Shown in pieces: positions 1 to 5,688 of a stretch of DNA of 5,688 nt. The number at the start of each line of letters is the position of its first letter. Position 1 is the stretch's first letter. Made by a program: the position numbers and the translations under genes. The notes beneath the pieces were generated by a model, which did not search any database, was not told where the DNA came from, and worked only from the letters and a program-made list of their open reading frames with translations. The DNA comes from Pseudopedobacter sp. (GTDB lineage: Bacteria > Bacteroidota > Bacteroidia > Sphingobacteriales > Sphingobacteriaceae): assembly GCA_014378285.1 (NCBI GenBank), contig JACMNZ010000585.1, positions 1-5,688 on the forward strand, read 5' to 3'.

Positions 1-1682
1 ACAAAATCGAAGAATTTATATTTCCCTGGTCCGTAAACTAAAATACATGAGGGTTCAAAAGGTGTGAGCATAGAAACAGAGGCAGAAAGCATGATGGCAA
101 TTGCAAAAGTAAGCGGGCTAACTCCAAGTTGATGTGCCGTTTGTAAACCAATTGGAAGAACAACCAAAGCGGCAGCAGCATTACTTAAAGGCTGTGTAAG
201 CAATACTGTTAATAATATAAAACCTCCAAGAATTCCATACATTCCTAAAGGTTCAAAAATGGAAACGATATATTCTGCAACAAATTTATCGGCACCTGTT
301 TTTGTCATGGCTATGCCAAAGGCGCTCATGCCGCCAATTAAAATCAATAGACGCCAATCAATATCATCATACATTTCTTCTGGATTTATACATCTAAATG
401 CAACTGTTAGTAATGCTCCAATTAAAAATGCGACGGATAATGGCAATATTCCTGTACTTCCCAGTATCACAGATAATGCAAAGAAAAAAATAGTAAAAAC
501 ACCTTTTCGTTTTAGATGCAGATTAGGTTTATAATCTTCTAAAATGATAAAATCATCCTCATTAGAACGGATTAAATCTATGCTTTCTTTTTCTCCTTGT
601 ACCAAAATTAAATCGCCAACTTTTAGTCTTAGTTTTCCAATTTTTTCACTAATGGTTTTACCCTTTCTATAAATTGCTAAAATACCTAAACCATAACGTT
701 GTCTGAAATTAATACGTTCTACAGTGCTTCTAAGAGTTTCAGAACCACCAATAACCATTAATTCTGCTAGGTGCAATTCATTTTGTTCGCTATCTAGCCC
801 TAATAAATCTGCTTTAATTTCTACTCCTTCTAGGTCTTTAATTTTTAAAAGGTCGTCTACGTTACCTTTTATAAGCACAAGATCATCTATTTGAATCTTT
901 GTAAACATATTTGGCACAAAATTTTGTTTATCACGGATAATCGAAACGATGGTAAAGCCTTGTTTGGATATTTGAGATTCTACTATTTTTTGCCCCACCA
1001 TTGGCGAGTTTTCTAAAATCACTGCCTCACTTAAATATTTTCTTACACTATAATCTTCTTCTAAATCCTCTTTAGAATTTACTGGTAATAATTTTTGTCC
1101 AATGGTCATCATATACAGCATACCTACTCCTAAAAGTATTAATCCAATAGGAAGAAAATCGAACATTCCAATATGTGGTAAACCTTGCTGCGCTATGTAA
1201 CCGCTTACCGCAACATTGGTAGATGTGCCAATTAGCGTACATGTACCGCCTAAAATGGAAGCAAACGAAAGGGGCATCAACATTTTAGAAGGTGCTATTC
1301 CTGATAGTTTAGACATACCAATTGTTGGATTGAGCATTAATGCAGTAACGGTAGTGTTATTCATAAAACCAGATGTTAGTGCAGAAATTATCATCACAAA
1401 AAAGAGGATTACTTTAGGCGGATGCTTTTTTATGTTTACTAGCCGAGCGATAAAGGTATCTATCACTCCAGTTTTCTTGAGCGCACCAACCATTATAAAA
1501 ATAGCTGCTAGGATAATGATAAAATCACTTGAAAAGCCATCAAAAGCTTCTTGAGGGGTAATAATTTTAAAAAGGCATAAACAAATAAGAATAAAAACCG
1601 TAACAACATCTACGGTAACAATTTCTATGGCAAAAAGAATAATTGCTAGTAATAGCAATCCTAAAACAATGGCAATGCTCAT
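1..1682 (-). CDS. SLC13-family anion permease with two RCK_C (TrkA-C) domains, C-terminus beyond window edge
   Basis: This is an integral inner-membrane protein of the divalent anion:sodium symporter (SLC13/DASS, COG0471) type; the family carries sulfate, dicarboxylates or similar anions, and the substrate cannot be read from the sequence. The ATG at 1680-1682 opens directly into a hydrophobic segment (MSIAIVLGLLLLAIILFAIE), and 560 codons are visible without a stop. Residues 1 to about 205 form the first membrane half, with MNNT at 107-110 and the family signature GTSTN at 152-156. Two soluble RCK_C domains follow at about 211-287 and 300-370; in this family they face the cytoplasm and are thought to bind a regulatory ligand. 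The second membrane half begins near 392 and carries the repeated signature QPLSNAAAA from 497. The last visible stretch, LTPFEPSCILVYGPGKYKF, matches the usual near-terminal motif, so probably only a few dozen residues are missing. No -7 element was found directly upstream. Confidence 0.93.
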   Translation of the reverse strand, partial: MSIAIVLGLLLLAIILFAIEIVTVDVVTVFILICLCLFKIITPQEAFDGFSSDFIIILAAIFIMVGALKKTGVIDTFIARLVNIKKHPPKVILFFVMIISALTSGFMNNTTVTALMLNPTIGMSKLSGIAPSKMLMPLSFASILGGTCTLIGTSTNVAVSGYIAQQGLPHIGMFDFLPIGLILLGVGMLYMMTIGQKLLPVNSKEDLEEDYSVRKYLSEAVILENSPMVGQKIVESQISKQGFTIVSIIRDKQNFVPNMFTKIQIDDLVLIKGNVDDLLKIKDLEGVEIKADLLGLDSEQNELHLAELMVIGGSETLRSTVERINFRQRYGLGILAIYRKGKTISEKIGKLRLKVGDLILVQGEKESIDLIRSNEDDFIILEDYKPNLHLKRKGVFTIFFFALSVILGSTGILPLSVAFLIGALLTVAFRCINPEEMYDDIDWRLLILIGGMSAFGIAMTKTGADKFVAEYIVSIFEPLGMYGILGGFILLTVLLTQPLSNAAAALVVLPIGLQTAHQLGVSPLTFAIAIMLSASVSMLTPFEPSCILVYGPGKYKFFDF

Positions 1683-1916
1683 GTAAATTAATAAGATACT
1701 AATTTTCCATTTATCAATTTATAAACCACAATTTTTTAAAATCTTTGTTGTTGGTTTAAATTATTGATTTTAAATATATTATATATTTTAAGTGAATTTA
1801 TAAGATTGTAAAGTTGATAAATCAATAGAAATTTTAGGACTATTTAATTCCATTCAATCAATTAAAATGTTAAATTTAAATAGTTTTATTTAAAAATTTT
1901 TAACCTTAAAAACCAT
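1683..1916. other. A/T-rich intergenic spacer, no gene seen
   Basis: This spacer separates the kinase stop codon from the permease start, both on the minus strand. It is almost pure A/T and has no convincing short gene on either strand. Visible structure is limited to low-complexity dyads: AAATATA-TTA-TATATTT at 1772-1788, TTGAT-AA-ATCAA at 1814-1825, and the A/T palindrome TTAAAAATTTTTAA near 1890-1903, just past the kinase stop. It presumably holds the permease promoter and the end of the kinase transcript, but I cannot place either. Confidence 0.6.
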
Positions 1917-2771
1917 TTATTTTATTTTGTGATTTTGATGATAAAGTACCAAATCATCAATTGGAGAACGTAAAATCTTACCCATTTTCATTCCATATTC
2001 TAAAGCGGTTTCTTCTAGTACATTTCTAAAATTATATGCTACAGAACCTATACAGTTGAATTCATAATCTTGATAATTTGGATAATGACTAACTAAATTC
2101 TCAAAGAAATCTTTAAATGAAGTTTTTACTAAATTTCTAGAATATTCAATATTAACGGTAATATCATAAACAAATTTGCTAAAGTTAGCGCAAAATCTAT
2201 TTGGTAAAGGTTTTTTGTAAATGGCTTCTAAAATATCATCAGGTGTTAATTTAAAGGTGTCCCAAAAAGAATCTCTTACATTTTTAGGCATATATCCTCT
2301 AACATAATCGCTCAATAATTTTTTTCCAATGTAGCAACCACTTCCTTCATCACCTAAAATATAGGCTAAAGAATCTATGTTCATTTCTAAACCTTCACCA
2401 TCGTAAATACAAGTGTTGGTTCCTGTACCTAAAATTGCTGCAAAACCTCTTTTATCTCCTAATAATGCTCTGGCAGCAGCCATTAAATCATGATCGACAT
2501 GGATTTTAGCTTTATTAAAGATCACTTTCATCGCATTTTCAACTACTTGGGCTTTCTCGTCGTTGTGTACACCAGCTCCATAATAATGAACTTCTTTAAT
2601 TTTATCAATAGGTAAATCTACTGGCATATTTTTGTGCATAGATTCTACAATGTATTCTGTATCAGAAAAATATGGATTATATCCTTCTGTGTTGAACATT
2701 ATTTTTTTTCCACTATCTTCAATTAAACACCAACTTGTTTTAGTTGATCCACCGTCTGCTATTAATATCAT
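1917..2771 (-). CDS. BadF/BadG/BcrA/BcrD-type ATPase, N-acetylglucosamine kinase-like sugar kinase
   Basis: This is a cytoplasmic kinase of the actin/hexokinase/Hsp70 ATPase fold, in the group that includes N-acetylglucosamine kinase and Bacteroidota homologues annotated as BadF-type ATPases. The likely reaction is ATP-dependent phosphorylation of an amino sugar such as GlcNAc, in salvage of cell-wall or chitin sugars; the exact sugar is inferred from the family. The 284-residue length is normal. Phosphate-1 motif DGGSTKT lies at residues 6-12. HVDHDLMAAARAL (91-103) contains the candidate catalytic aspartate (D93 or D95). Phosphate-2 motif LGTGTNT is at 114-120, GDEGSG at 140-145, and the adenosine-side motif GSVAY at 242-246, followed by the C-terminal SPIDDLVLYH. 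The ATG at 2769-2771 places the first motif at the expected distance, and no Shine-Dalgarno is present. The gene stands alone, 183 bp after the GTPase gene, behind a strong dyad that suggests regulated expression. Confidence 0.88.
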   Translation of the reverse strand: MILIADGGSTKTSWCLIEDSGKKIMFNTEGYNPYFSDTEYIVESMHKNMPVDLPIDKIKEVHYYGAGVHNDEKAQVVENAMKVIFNKAKIHVDHDLMAAARALLGDKRGFAAILGTGTNTCIYDGEGLEMNIDSLAYILGDEGSGCYIGKKLLSDYVRGYMPKNVRDSFWDTFKLTPDDILEAIYKKPLPNRFCANFSKFVYDITVNIEYSRNLVKTSFKDFFENLVSHYPNYQDYEFNCIGSVAYNFRNVLEETALEYGMKMGKILRSPIDDLVLYHQNHKIK

Positions 2772-2815
2772 TATTATTTATTTTAGGATTGGCTAAATTA
2801 GCAAAATCTTCTTAT

Positions 2816-2850
2816 TGTACAAATTACACTATGTATGTATTATTTGTACA
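2816..2850. promoter_or_regulatory. Perfect 9-bp inverted repeat, candidate operator of the sugar kinase gene
   Basis: The arms are TGTACAAAT (2816-2824) and ATTTGTACA (2842-2850), exact reverse complements separated by 17 bp. The half-site centres are 26 bp apart, about two and a half helical turns. The inner edge of the dyad is 45 bp upstream of the kinase start codon. If the -7 candidate at 2862-2869 is used, the dyad would begin just after the transcription start, a position suited to repression. The regulator is unknown and is not encoded in the window. Confidence 0.5.
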
Positions 2851-2861
2851 TTATTAAACCG

Positions 2862-2869
2862 CAAAACTA
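2862..2869 (-). promoter_or_regulatory. Candidate -7 element for the sugar kinase gene
   Basis: Read on the minus strand the bases are TAGTTTTG, matching the Bacteroidota -7 consensus TAnnTTTG. It is the only such match between the GTPase stop and the kinase start. No TTG -33 element lies at the expected 19-21 bp, so the call rests on half a promoter. Confidence 0.3.
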
Positions 2870-2885
2870 ATCTTAAATATATTTA

Positions 2886-2901
2886 AATCTTATAAAAGAT
2901 T
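2886..2901 (-). terminator. Small stem-loop after the GTPase gene, possible weak terminator
   Basis: A perfect 6-bp stem, AATCTT and AAGATT, closes a 4-base loop 54 bp past the GTPase stop codon. A further AATCTT copy at 2869-2874 could pair with the same arm. The stem is A/T-rich and is followed on the minus strand by a mixed A/T run rather than a clean T tract, so termination here is only possible. Confidence 0.2.
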
Positions 2902-2954
2902 AATGGCTCAAATTTTATTTTGTTACGGTTAAATTTTTTTTTATTATCCAAGTC

Positions 2955-3944
2955 TTAAATATGAAAGAGACATTGTTTCATCCCTTTTTCTAAGATATCT
3001 CTTTTCAGTTTTTTACCTATAAAAACAATTTTGGTTTCCCTAATCTCATCAGGTTGCCATTCTTCCCCATCAATAAATACGGGGCTTGATTTAACAGATT
3101 GTACAATTAATTTTTTTGTTAAACCTTCAATATTTAAAATTCCTTTGATCCTGTAAAATGAGGCACCTTGAATAAACAACATAACAGTCAAATAATGTCT
3201 CAATTTAATTAAATCAAAGCTTTTATCAAAAATAAAACTATGGGAAGTGATATCATGATGATGGTTTTCTGATTTTGTAAATAAAGAATTGGATAGATTT
3301 GTTTTTCCCAAACTTATCCTAAATGGATTCTTTACTTTCTCATAAGACTTTAAATTCAAGAGTTGTTTAGTATCTGCTTTGGCGTAATCTGTAAATTGAA
3401 AGTCAGCAAAAGGATTGATTTTACTTATAATTTCTTTTATGTTGTTGATGTATTCTTTATCGTAATCCTCACATTTATTAAAAACGATATAATCGGAGAA
3501 AGCAATTTGTTTATTGGCTTCTTCATCAACACCCAAAACATCTAGTACATTTTTAACATCAACCAAACAAACCGTTCCATCTAATTTAAATGCCGTTTGT
3601 ACGTTATAATCTGTCATAAAGGTAGCTGCAACAGCACTTGGATCGGCAATGCCGGTAGTTTCGATAATTAGATGGTCGTAATCATAACTTCCTGTAACTA
3701 ATTTATTCAAAACTTCAAATAAATCGCCGTTTAAAGAGCAACAGATACACCCGTTAGAAAGTTCAAAAATATTTTCGTCGGTTTTTATCACTAATTCACT
3801 ATCAATGTTTATTTCTCCAAACTCGTTTTCGATAATTACAAACTTGGTATTGGGATTTTCTTTAATGATATGATTGAGCAAAGTGGTTTTACCTGCACCC
3901 AAAAATCCTGTTAAAATAGTTACCGGGACTTGTTTAATGGCCAT
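2955..3944 (-). CDS. G3E-family GTPase (CobW/YjiA-type), putative metallochaperone
   Basis: This is a cytoplasmic P-loop GTPase of the G3E group (COG0523), whose members insert or deliver metals (zinc, cobalt, nickel) to target enzymes. The 329-residue length is typical. The Walker A loop GFLGAGKT is at 13-20, IENEFGEINID at 38-48, the metal-binding CxCC motif (C66, C68, C69) in GCICCSL, and the Walker B/G3 region ETTGIADP at 95-102. The base-recognition motif reads NKCE at 156-159, with glutamate where NKxD has aspartate. A short histidine cluster (H228-H230, H235) sits at the domain boundary, followed by a CobW C-terminal domain from about 234 with the usual RxKGIL-type segment. The ATG at 3942-3944 is the only start ahead of the P-loop. 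The client protein and metal are unknown; no obvious metalloenzyme gene is adjacent, and no clear Zur-type box was seen upstream. Confidence 0.93.
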   Translation of the reverse strand: MAIKQVPVTILTGFLGAGKTTLLNHIIKENPNTKFVIIENEFGEINIDSELVIKTDENIFELSNGCICCSLNGDLFEVLNKLVTGSYDYDHLIIETTGIADPSAVAATFMTDYNVQTAFKLDGTVCLVDVKNVLDVLGVDEEANKQIAFSDYIVFNKCEDYDKEYINNIKEIISKINPFADFQFTDYAKADTKQLLNLKSYEKVKNPFRISLGKTNLSNSLFTKSENHHHDITSHSFIFDKSFDLIKLRHYLTVMLFIQGASFYRIKGILNIEGLTKKLIVQSVKSSPVFIDGEEWQPDEIRETKIVFIGKKLKRDILEKGMKQCLFHI

Positions 3945-3947
3945 TTA

Positions 3948-3955
3948 CAAATATA
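3948..3955 (-). promoter_or_regulatory. Candidate -7 element abutting the GTPase start codon
   Basis: On the minus strand the bases are TATATTTG, an exact TAnnTTTG match, ending only 3 bp before the ATG. If used, transcription would begin at or just inside the start codon, giving a leaderless message. The nearest TTG (3968-3970) leaves a 12-bp spacer, shorter than the usual 19-21, so the match may be chance in A/T-rich DNA. Confidence 0.3.
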
Positions 3956-4005
3956 GCACACCAAAATCAATTAAGATTACTTATGTTATGGGGAAGTAAA
4001 TCTTG

Positions 4006-4024
4006 ATGTAAAAATTCTTTACAT
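4006..4024. promoter_or_regulatory. Inverted repeat ATGTAAA-N5-TTTACAT, candidate operator in the divergent promoter region
   Basis: Two perfect 7-bp arms (4006-4012 and 4018-4024) flank AATTC, forming a 19-bp dyad of the size bound by many dimeric regulators. The right arm overlaps the -7 element of the DUF1015 gene. The dyad is also bracketed by a direct repeat, TTGATGT, at 4003-4009 and 4025-4031. It lies 62 bp upstream of the GTPase start, so it could act on either divergent gene. Confidence 0.4.
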
Positions 4025-4027
4025 TTG
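4020..4027 (+). promoter_or_regulatory. Candidate -7 element of the DUF1015 gene
   Basis: TACATTTG matches TAnnTTTG exactly and ends 21 bp before the ATG, giving a plausible short leader. The nearest upstream TTG (4003-4005) leaves a 14-bp spacer, shorter than the usual 19-21. The leader has no Shine-Dalgarno; it is A/T-rich, as is normal in Bacteroidota. Confidence 0.45.
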
Positions 4028-4048
4028 ATGTTATAGCTTTTAATAAAT

Positions 4049-5281
4049 ATGCCTAAAATAAAACCTTTTAAAGCAATTTTACCTTCCCCGGCTAAGGCGG
4101 CAGAAGTTGTTGTAGGCTTAGAAAATCTCTCTATTTCTTCTGCAAAAGCAATAGGCAGCGTAAATCCTTTTAGTTTTGTGCATTTATTGGTTCCAAAAAT
4201 TGAAAATTATTATTTAAGAGGTTCTAAGCAGGAAATTGCATTTAAAAAAATTGCCGAAAACTTTGATGATTTTATCCAAAACGAAATTTTAGTTAGGGAT
4301 AAAGAAGAGGCAATTTACATTTATACAAAATCAAAAAAAGGAAACGTTAAAACTGGCATTTGGACAATTTCTAATATTGATGATTATATATCTAATCATA
4401 TTAAAAAACATGAACTAACACGTTTAGAAAGAGAGAAAGGACTTATAGAGTATTTGCAACAGACAGGACTGGATGCAAATCCGGTTTTAATTACTTATCA
4501 TAAAAATGATGATCTAGAAAAAATTATTATAAATGAAAAGTTAAAGCCAGCTCATTTAGATTTTAATATTACTGATGAGCAACATCAAATTTGGAAGATA
4601 ACTGATGATCAAATTAATATAAAAATTAAGGAAATTTTCAGTAAAATGCCAATAACCTACATTGCAGATGGACATCATAGAGCTGCTGCCGCTTGTAGTT
4701 ACGGAACTAACCAAAGATTGTTAAATCTAAAACATACTGGTTTAGAAGAATATAATTATTTTTCGTCTGTTTATATAAGTGCCAATCAATTAGAAATACT
4801 TCCATTTCATCGTTTTTTAAAATTAAACCACTTATTTGATCATGTAGAAGTTATAGAATTTTTGGACGATAATTTTGAGATTTTAGAAATCGATCCAAAA
4901 AATTTGATTCCCACAAAAGAACATTTTATTGGTTTTTATTATCAAAATAAAGCTTATCAAATAGATTTTAATAGCTATTTAAATAAAAATGTTTTACATG
5001 ATTTGGATGTGAGTTTGTTGCAGAAATTAATTTTAAAACCTTTATTTAATGTTAACGACCCACGTGAGGACGAAAAATTATACTTTTTAGGAGGAGAAAT
5101 AGATTTGCGATCACATTTACAAATGATTGATAACGGCAAATATGATTTGGCTTTTTTCCTCTATCCAACATCTGTTAAAGATTTGATGCAGATTGCAGAT
5201 TTAGGAGAAACGATGCCGCCAAAATCTACTTGGTTTGAACCTAAATTTTTAGCGGGATTAATTTCTCATGAAATGGATTAA
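4049..5281 (+). CDS. DUF1015 (COG4198) family protein, function not established
   Basis: This is a complete 410-residue member of the DUF1015 family, predicted cytoplasmic with no signal peptide or membrane segment. Family landmarks are all present in order: an N-terminal IKPFKAI-type start (residues 4-10), NPFSFVHLL (39-47), the HELTRLEREKGL helix (121-132), the signature YIADGHHRAAAA (204-215), EYNYF (234-238), and the C-terminal MPPKSTWFEPK (389-399). The start is chosen because family members begin within a few residues of the IKPF segment, and because a -7 element lies 21 bp upstream. From memory, Bacteroidota homologues often sit beside serC and serA, hinting at a role in serine metabolism; here neither gene is adjacent. 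The ADGHHR motif resembles that of ParB-fold free serine kinases (SerK-type), so a phosphotransferase role is possible but is inference. The gene is divergent from the GTPase and convergent with the small gene at its 3' end. Confidence 0.9.
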   Translation: MPKIKPFKAILPSPAKAAEVVVGLENLSISSAKAIGSVNPFSFVHLLVPKIENYYLRGSKQEIAFKKIAENFDDFIQNEILVRDKEEAIYIYTKSKKGNVKTGIWTISNIDDYISNHIKKHELTRLEREKGLIEYLQQTGLDANPVLITYHKNDDLEKIIINEKLKPAHLDFNITDEQHQIWKITDDQINIKIKEIFSKMPITYIADGHHRAAAACSYGTNQRLLNLKHTGLEEYNYFSSVYISANQLEILPFHRFLKLNHLFDHVEVIEFLDDNFEILEIDPKNLIPTKEHFIGFYYQNKAYQIDFNSYLNKNVLHDLDVSLLQKLILKPLFNVNDPREDEKLYFLGGEIDLRSHLQMIDNGKYDLAFFLYPTSVKDLMQIADLGETMPPKSTWFEPKFLAGLISHEMD

Positions 5282-5421
5282 TCTAAAGCCTTTAACAAAA
5301 CCCAATATCTGTAACCAGTCAATGCTTGTTCAACCTTTGTTAATTTTGAAGGATCTTTTTTTGATAAGGTTGGTAAAAACCTTTTGTTTAATTTATTAAG
5401 AGCTTTAAAAATCGCTTTCAT
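5278..5421 (-). CDS. Small basic hypothetical protein, 47 residues
   Basis: This short gene begins with ATG at 5419-5421 and ends with TAA at 5278-5280. The protein starts MKAIFKALNKLNKRFLPTLS and ends YRYWVLLKALD. It is rich in lysine and arginine (about 11 basic against 3 acidic residues), with a likely amphipathic N-terminal helix and an aromatic YRYW patch, and has no membrane segment. It begins 5 bp after the stop of the upstream metallo-hydrolase, a spacing typical of co-transcribed, possibly coupled genes. Its stop overlaps that of the convergent DUF1015 gene by 4 bp, so it fills the gap exactly. I recall similar unnamed short proteins in Bacteroidota with an N-K-L-lpS-l-K and WRYWV-type pattern, but cannot confirm a family here. 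The role is unknown. Confidence 0.72.
   Translation of the reverse strand: MKAIFKALNKLNKRFLPTLSKKDPSKLTKVEQALTGYRYWVLLKALD
5366..5396 (+). terminator. Possible intrinsic terminator of the DUF1015 transcript, inside the antisense small gene
   Basis: A perfect 6-bp stem, AAGGTT (5366-5371) and AACCTT (5378-5383), closes a 6-base loop and is followed on the plus strand by the T-rich run TTGTTTAATTTAT. It lies 85 bp past the DUF1015 stop. Just before it, a 4-bp CCTT/AAGG pairing precedes a run of seven T at 5356-5362. Neither hairpin is strong. Because the genes are convergent and overlapping, the DUF1015 message must end inside the small gene or beyond. Confidence 0.3.
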
Positions 5422-5426
5422 AACAT

Positions 5427-5688
5427 CTACAATTCAAAAACCATTCCTTTTTTAGGGATAGCAACTGAAATATTTTGCTCTTTTAAACTGGTTTTTAAAG
5501 CATTCATGTTTTCACGTTCGCCATGTACTAAAAATACTGATCTAAGGGAAGAATTTGGGATAGCCATCACATAATCAATCAAATCTTGATGATCGCCATG
5601 GCCGCTCAATAAATCTGTTCTCTTTATCGTTGCAAAAACAGAAAGTTCTCTGCCCTTGATATTAACAATAGAATCACCTCTTAATAAC
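5427..5688 (-). CDS. Metallo-beta-lactamase-fold hydrolase, beta-CASP/RNA-specificity C-terminal end, N-terminus beyond window edge
   Basis: Only the last 86 codons are visible; the reading frame is open through the right edge and stops with TAG at 5427-5429. The segment matches the C-terminal part of beta-CASP metallo-hydrolases (COG1236-like), cytoplasmic zinc enzymes that usually cleave RNA. Visible residue 30 is the histidine of SGHGDH (28-33), corresponding to beta-CASP motif B, usually written SxHxD. VFLVHGE (51-57) supplies the motif C histidine, and a histidine at this position is the state associated with RNA rather than DNA substrates. The end, VAIPKKGMVFEL, is the standard terminal strand of the RNA-specificity domain. 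The catalytic HxHxDH motif lies outside the window. A TTG at 5607-5609 could be mistaken for a start, but homology clearly continues upstream of it. The small basic protein gene follows after 5 bp. Confidence 0.88.
   Translation of the reverse strand, partial: LLRGDSIVNIKGRELSVFATIKRTDLLSGHGDHQDLIDYVMAIPNSSLRSVFLVHGERENMNALKTSLKEQNISVAIPKKGMVFEL

Noticed and set aside
259..534. 91-codon open frame on the plus strand
   Set aside because: It lies wholly antisense to the second membrane half of the SLC13 permease, whose motifs are clear in the minus-strand frame.
1216..1554. 112-codon open frame on the plus strand
   Set aside because: It is antisense to the first membrane half of the permease, including the GTSTN signature, and has no recognisable protein features.
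1772..1788. AAATATA-TTA-TATATTT near-palindrome
   Set aside because: It is composed only of A and T in a low-complexity spacer, so chance is the simplest explanation.
1814..1825. TTGAT-AA-ATCAA dyad resembling an FNR/CRP-family box
   Set aside because: The spacer is 2 bp rather than the 4 bp of TTGAT-N4-ATCAA, and it lies about 130 bp from the permease start in very A/T-rich DNA.
1890..1903. Palindrome TTAAAAATTTTTAA after the kinase stop as a terminator
   Set aside because: It has no G/C pairs and no loop, so it would not form a stable RNA hairpin.
3363..3545. 60-codon open frame on the plus strand
   Set aside because: It is antisense to the middle of the G3E GTPase, which has full-length family support.
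5607..5609. TTG as the start of the right-hand minus-strand gene
   Set aside because: The same frame continues to the window edge with hydrolase-like sequence ahead of it, so this codon is the internal leucine before SGHGDH.

Overview
The window is AT-rich and densely coded. Its protein families and promoter-like elements point to the phylum Bacteroidota, probably a flavobacterium or sphingobacterium. Three things support this: the genes lack Shine-Dalgarno leaders and start in A/T-rich contexts, several upstream regions carry the TAnnTTTG -7 element typical of the phylum, and the proteins resemble Bacteroidota versions of their families. The assignment rests on recognition by eye, not on a search.

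Layout from left to right. Positions 1-1682 (minus) hold most of an SLC13-type anion permease with two cytoplasmic RCK_C (TrkA-C) domains; its C-terminus lies beyond the left edge. An A/T-rich spacer of 234 bp follows. At 1917-2771 (minus) is a BadF/BadG/BcrA-type sugar kinase resembling N-acetylglucosamine kinase. Its upstream region carries a perfect 9-bp inverted repeat (2816-2850) that looks like an operator. At 2955-3944 (minus) is a G3E-family (CobW/YjiA-type) GTPase with a CxCC metal site. A 104-bp divergent intergenic region holds -7 elements facing both ways and a second dyad. At 4049-5281 (plus) is a complete DUF1015 (COG4198) protein. Convergent to it, and overlapping its stop codon by 4 bp, is a short 47-codon gene on the minus strand (5278-5421). 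This small gene lies 5 bp downstream of a beta-CASP metallo-beta-lactamase-fold hydrolase that enters from the right edge (5427-5688).

The genes do not form one obvious pathway. The three left-hand minus-strand genes are separated by 183 and 234 bp and are probably transcribed separately. The hydrolase and the small basic protein look like a two-gene operon. No mobile element, CRISPR array, tRNA or rRNA was seen. I do not see a new multi-gene system. The most interesting items are the small overlooked gene, the two perfect dyads at promoters, and the ParB/SerK-like ADGHHR motif of the DUF1015 protein.
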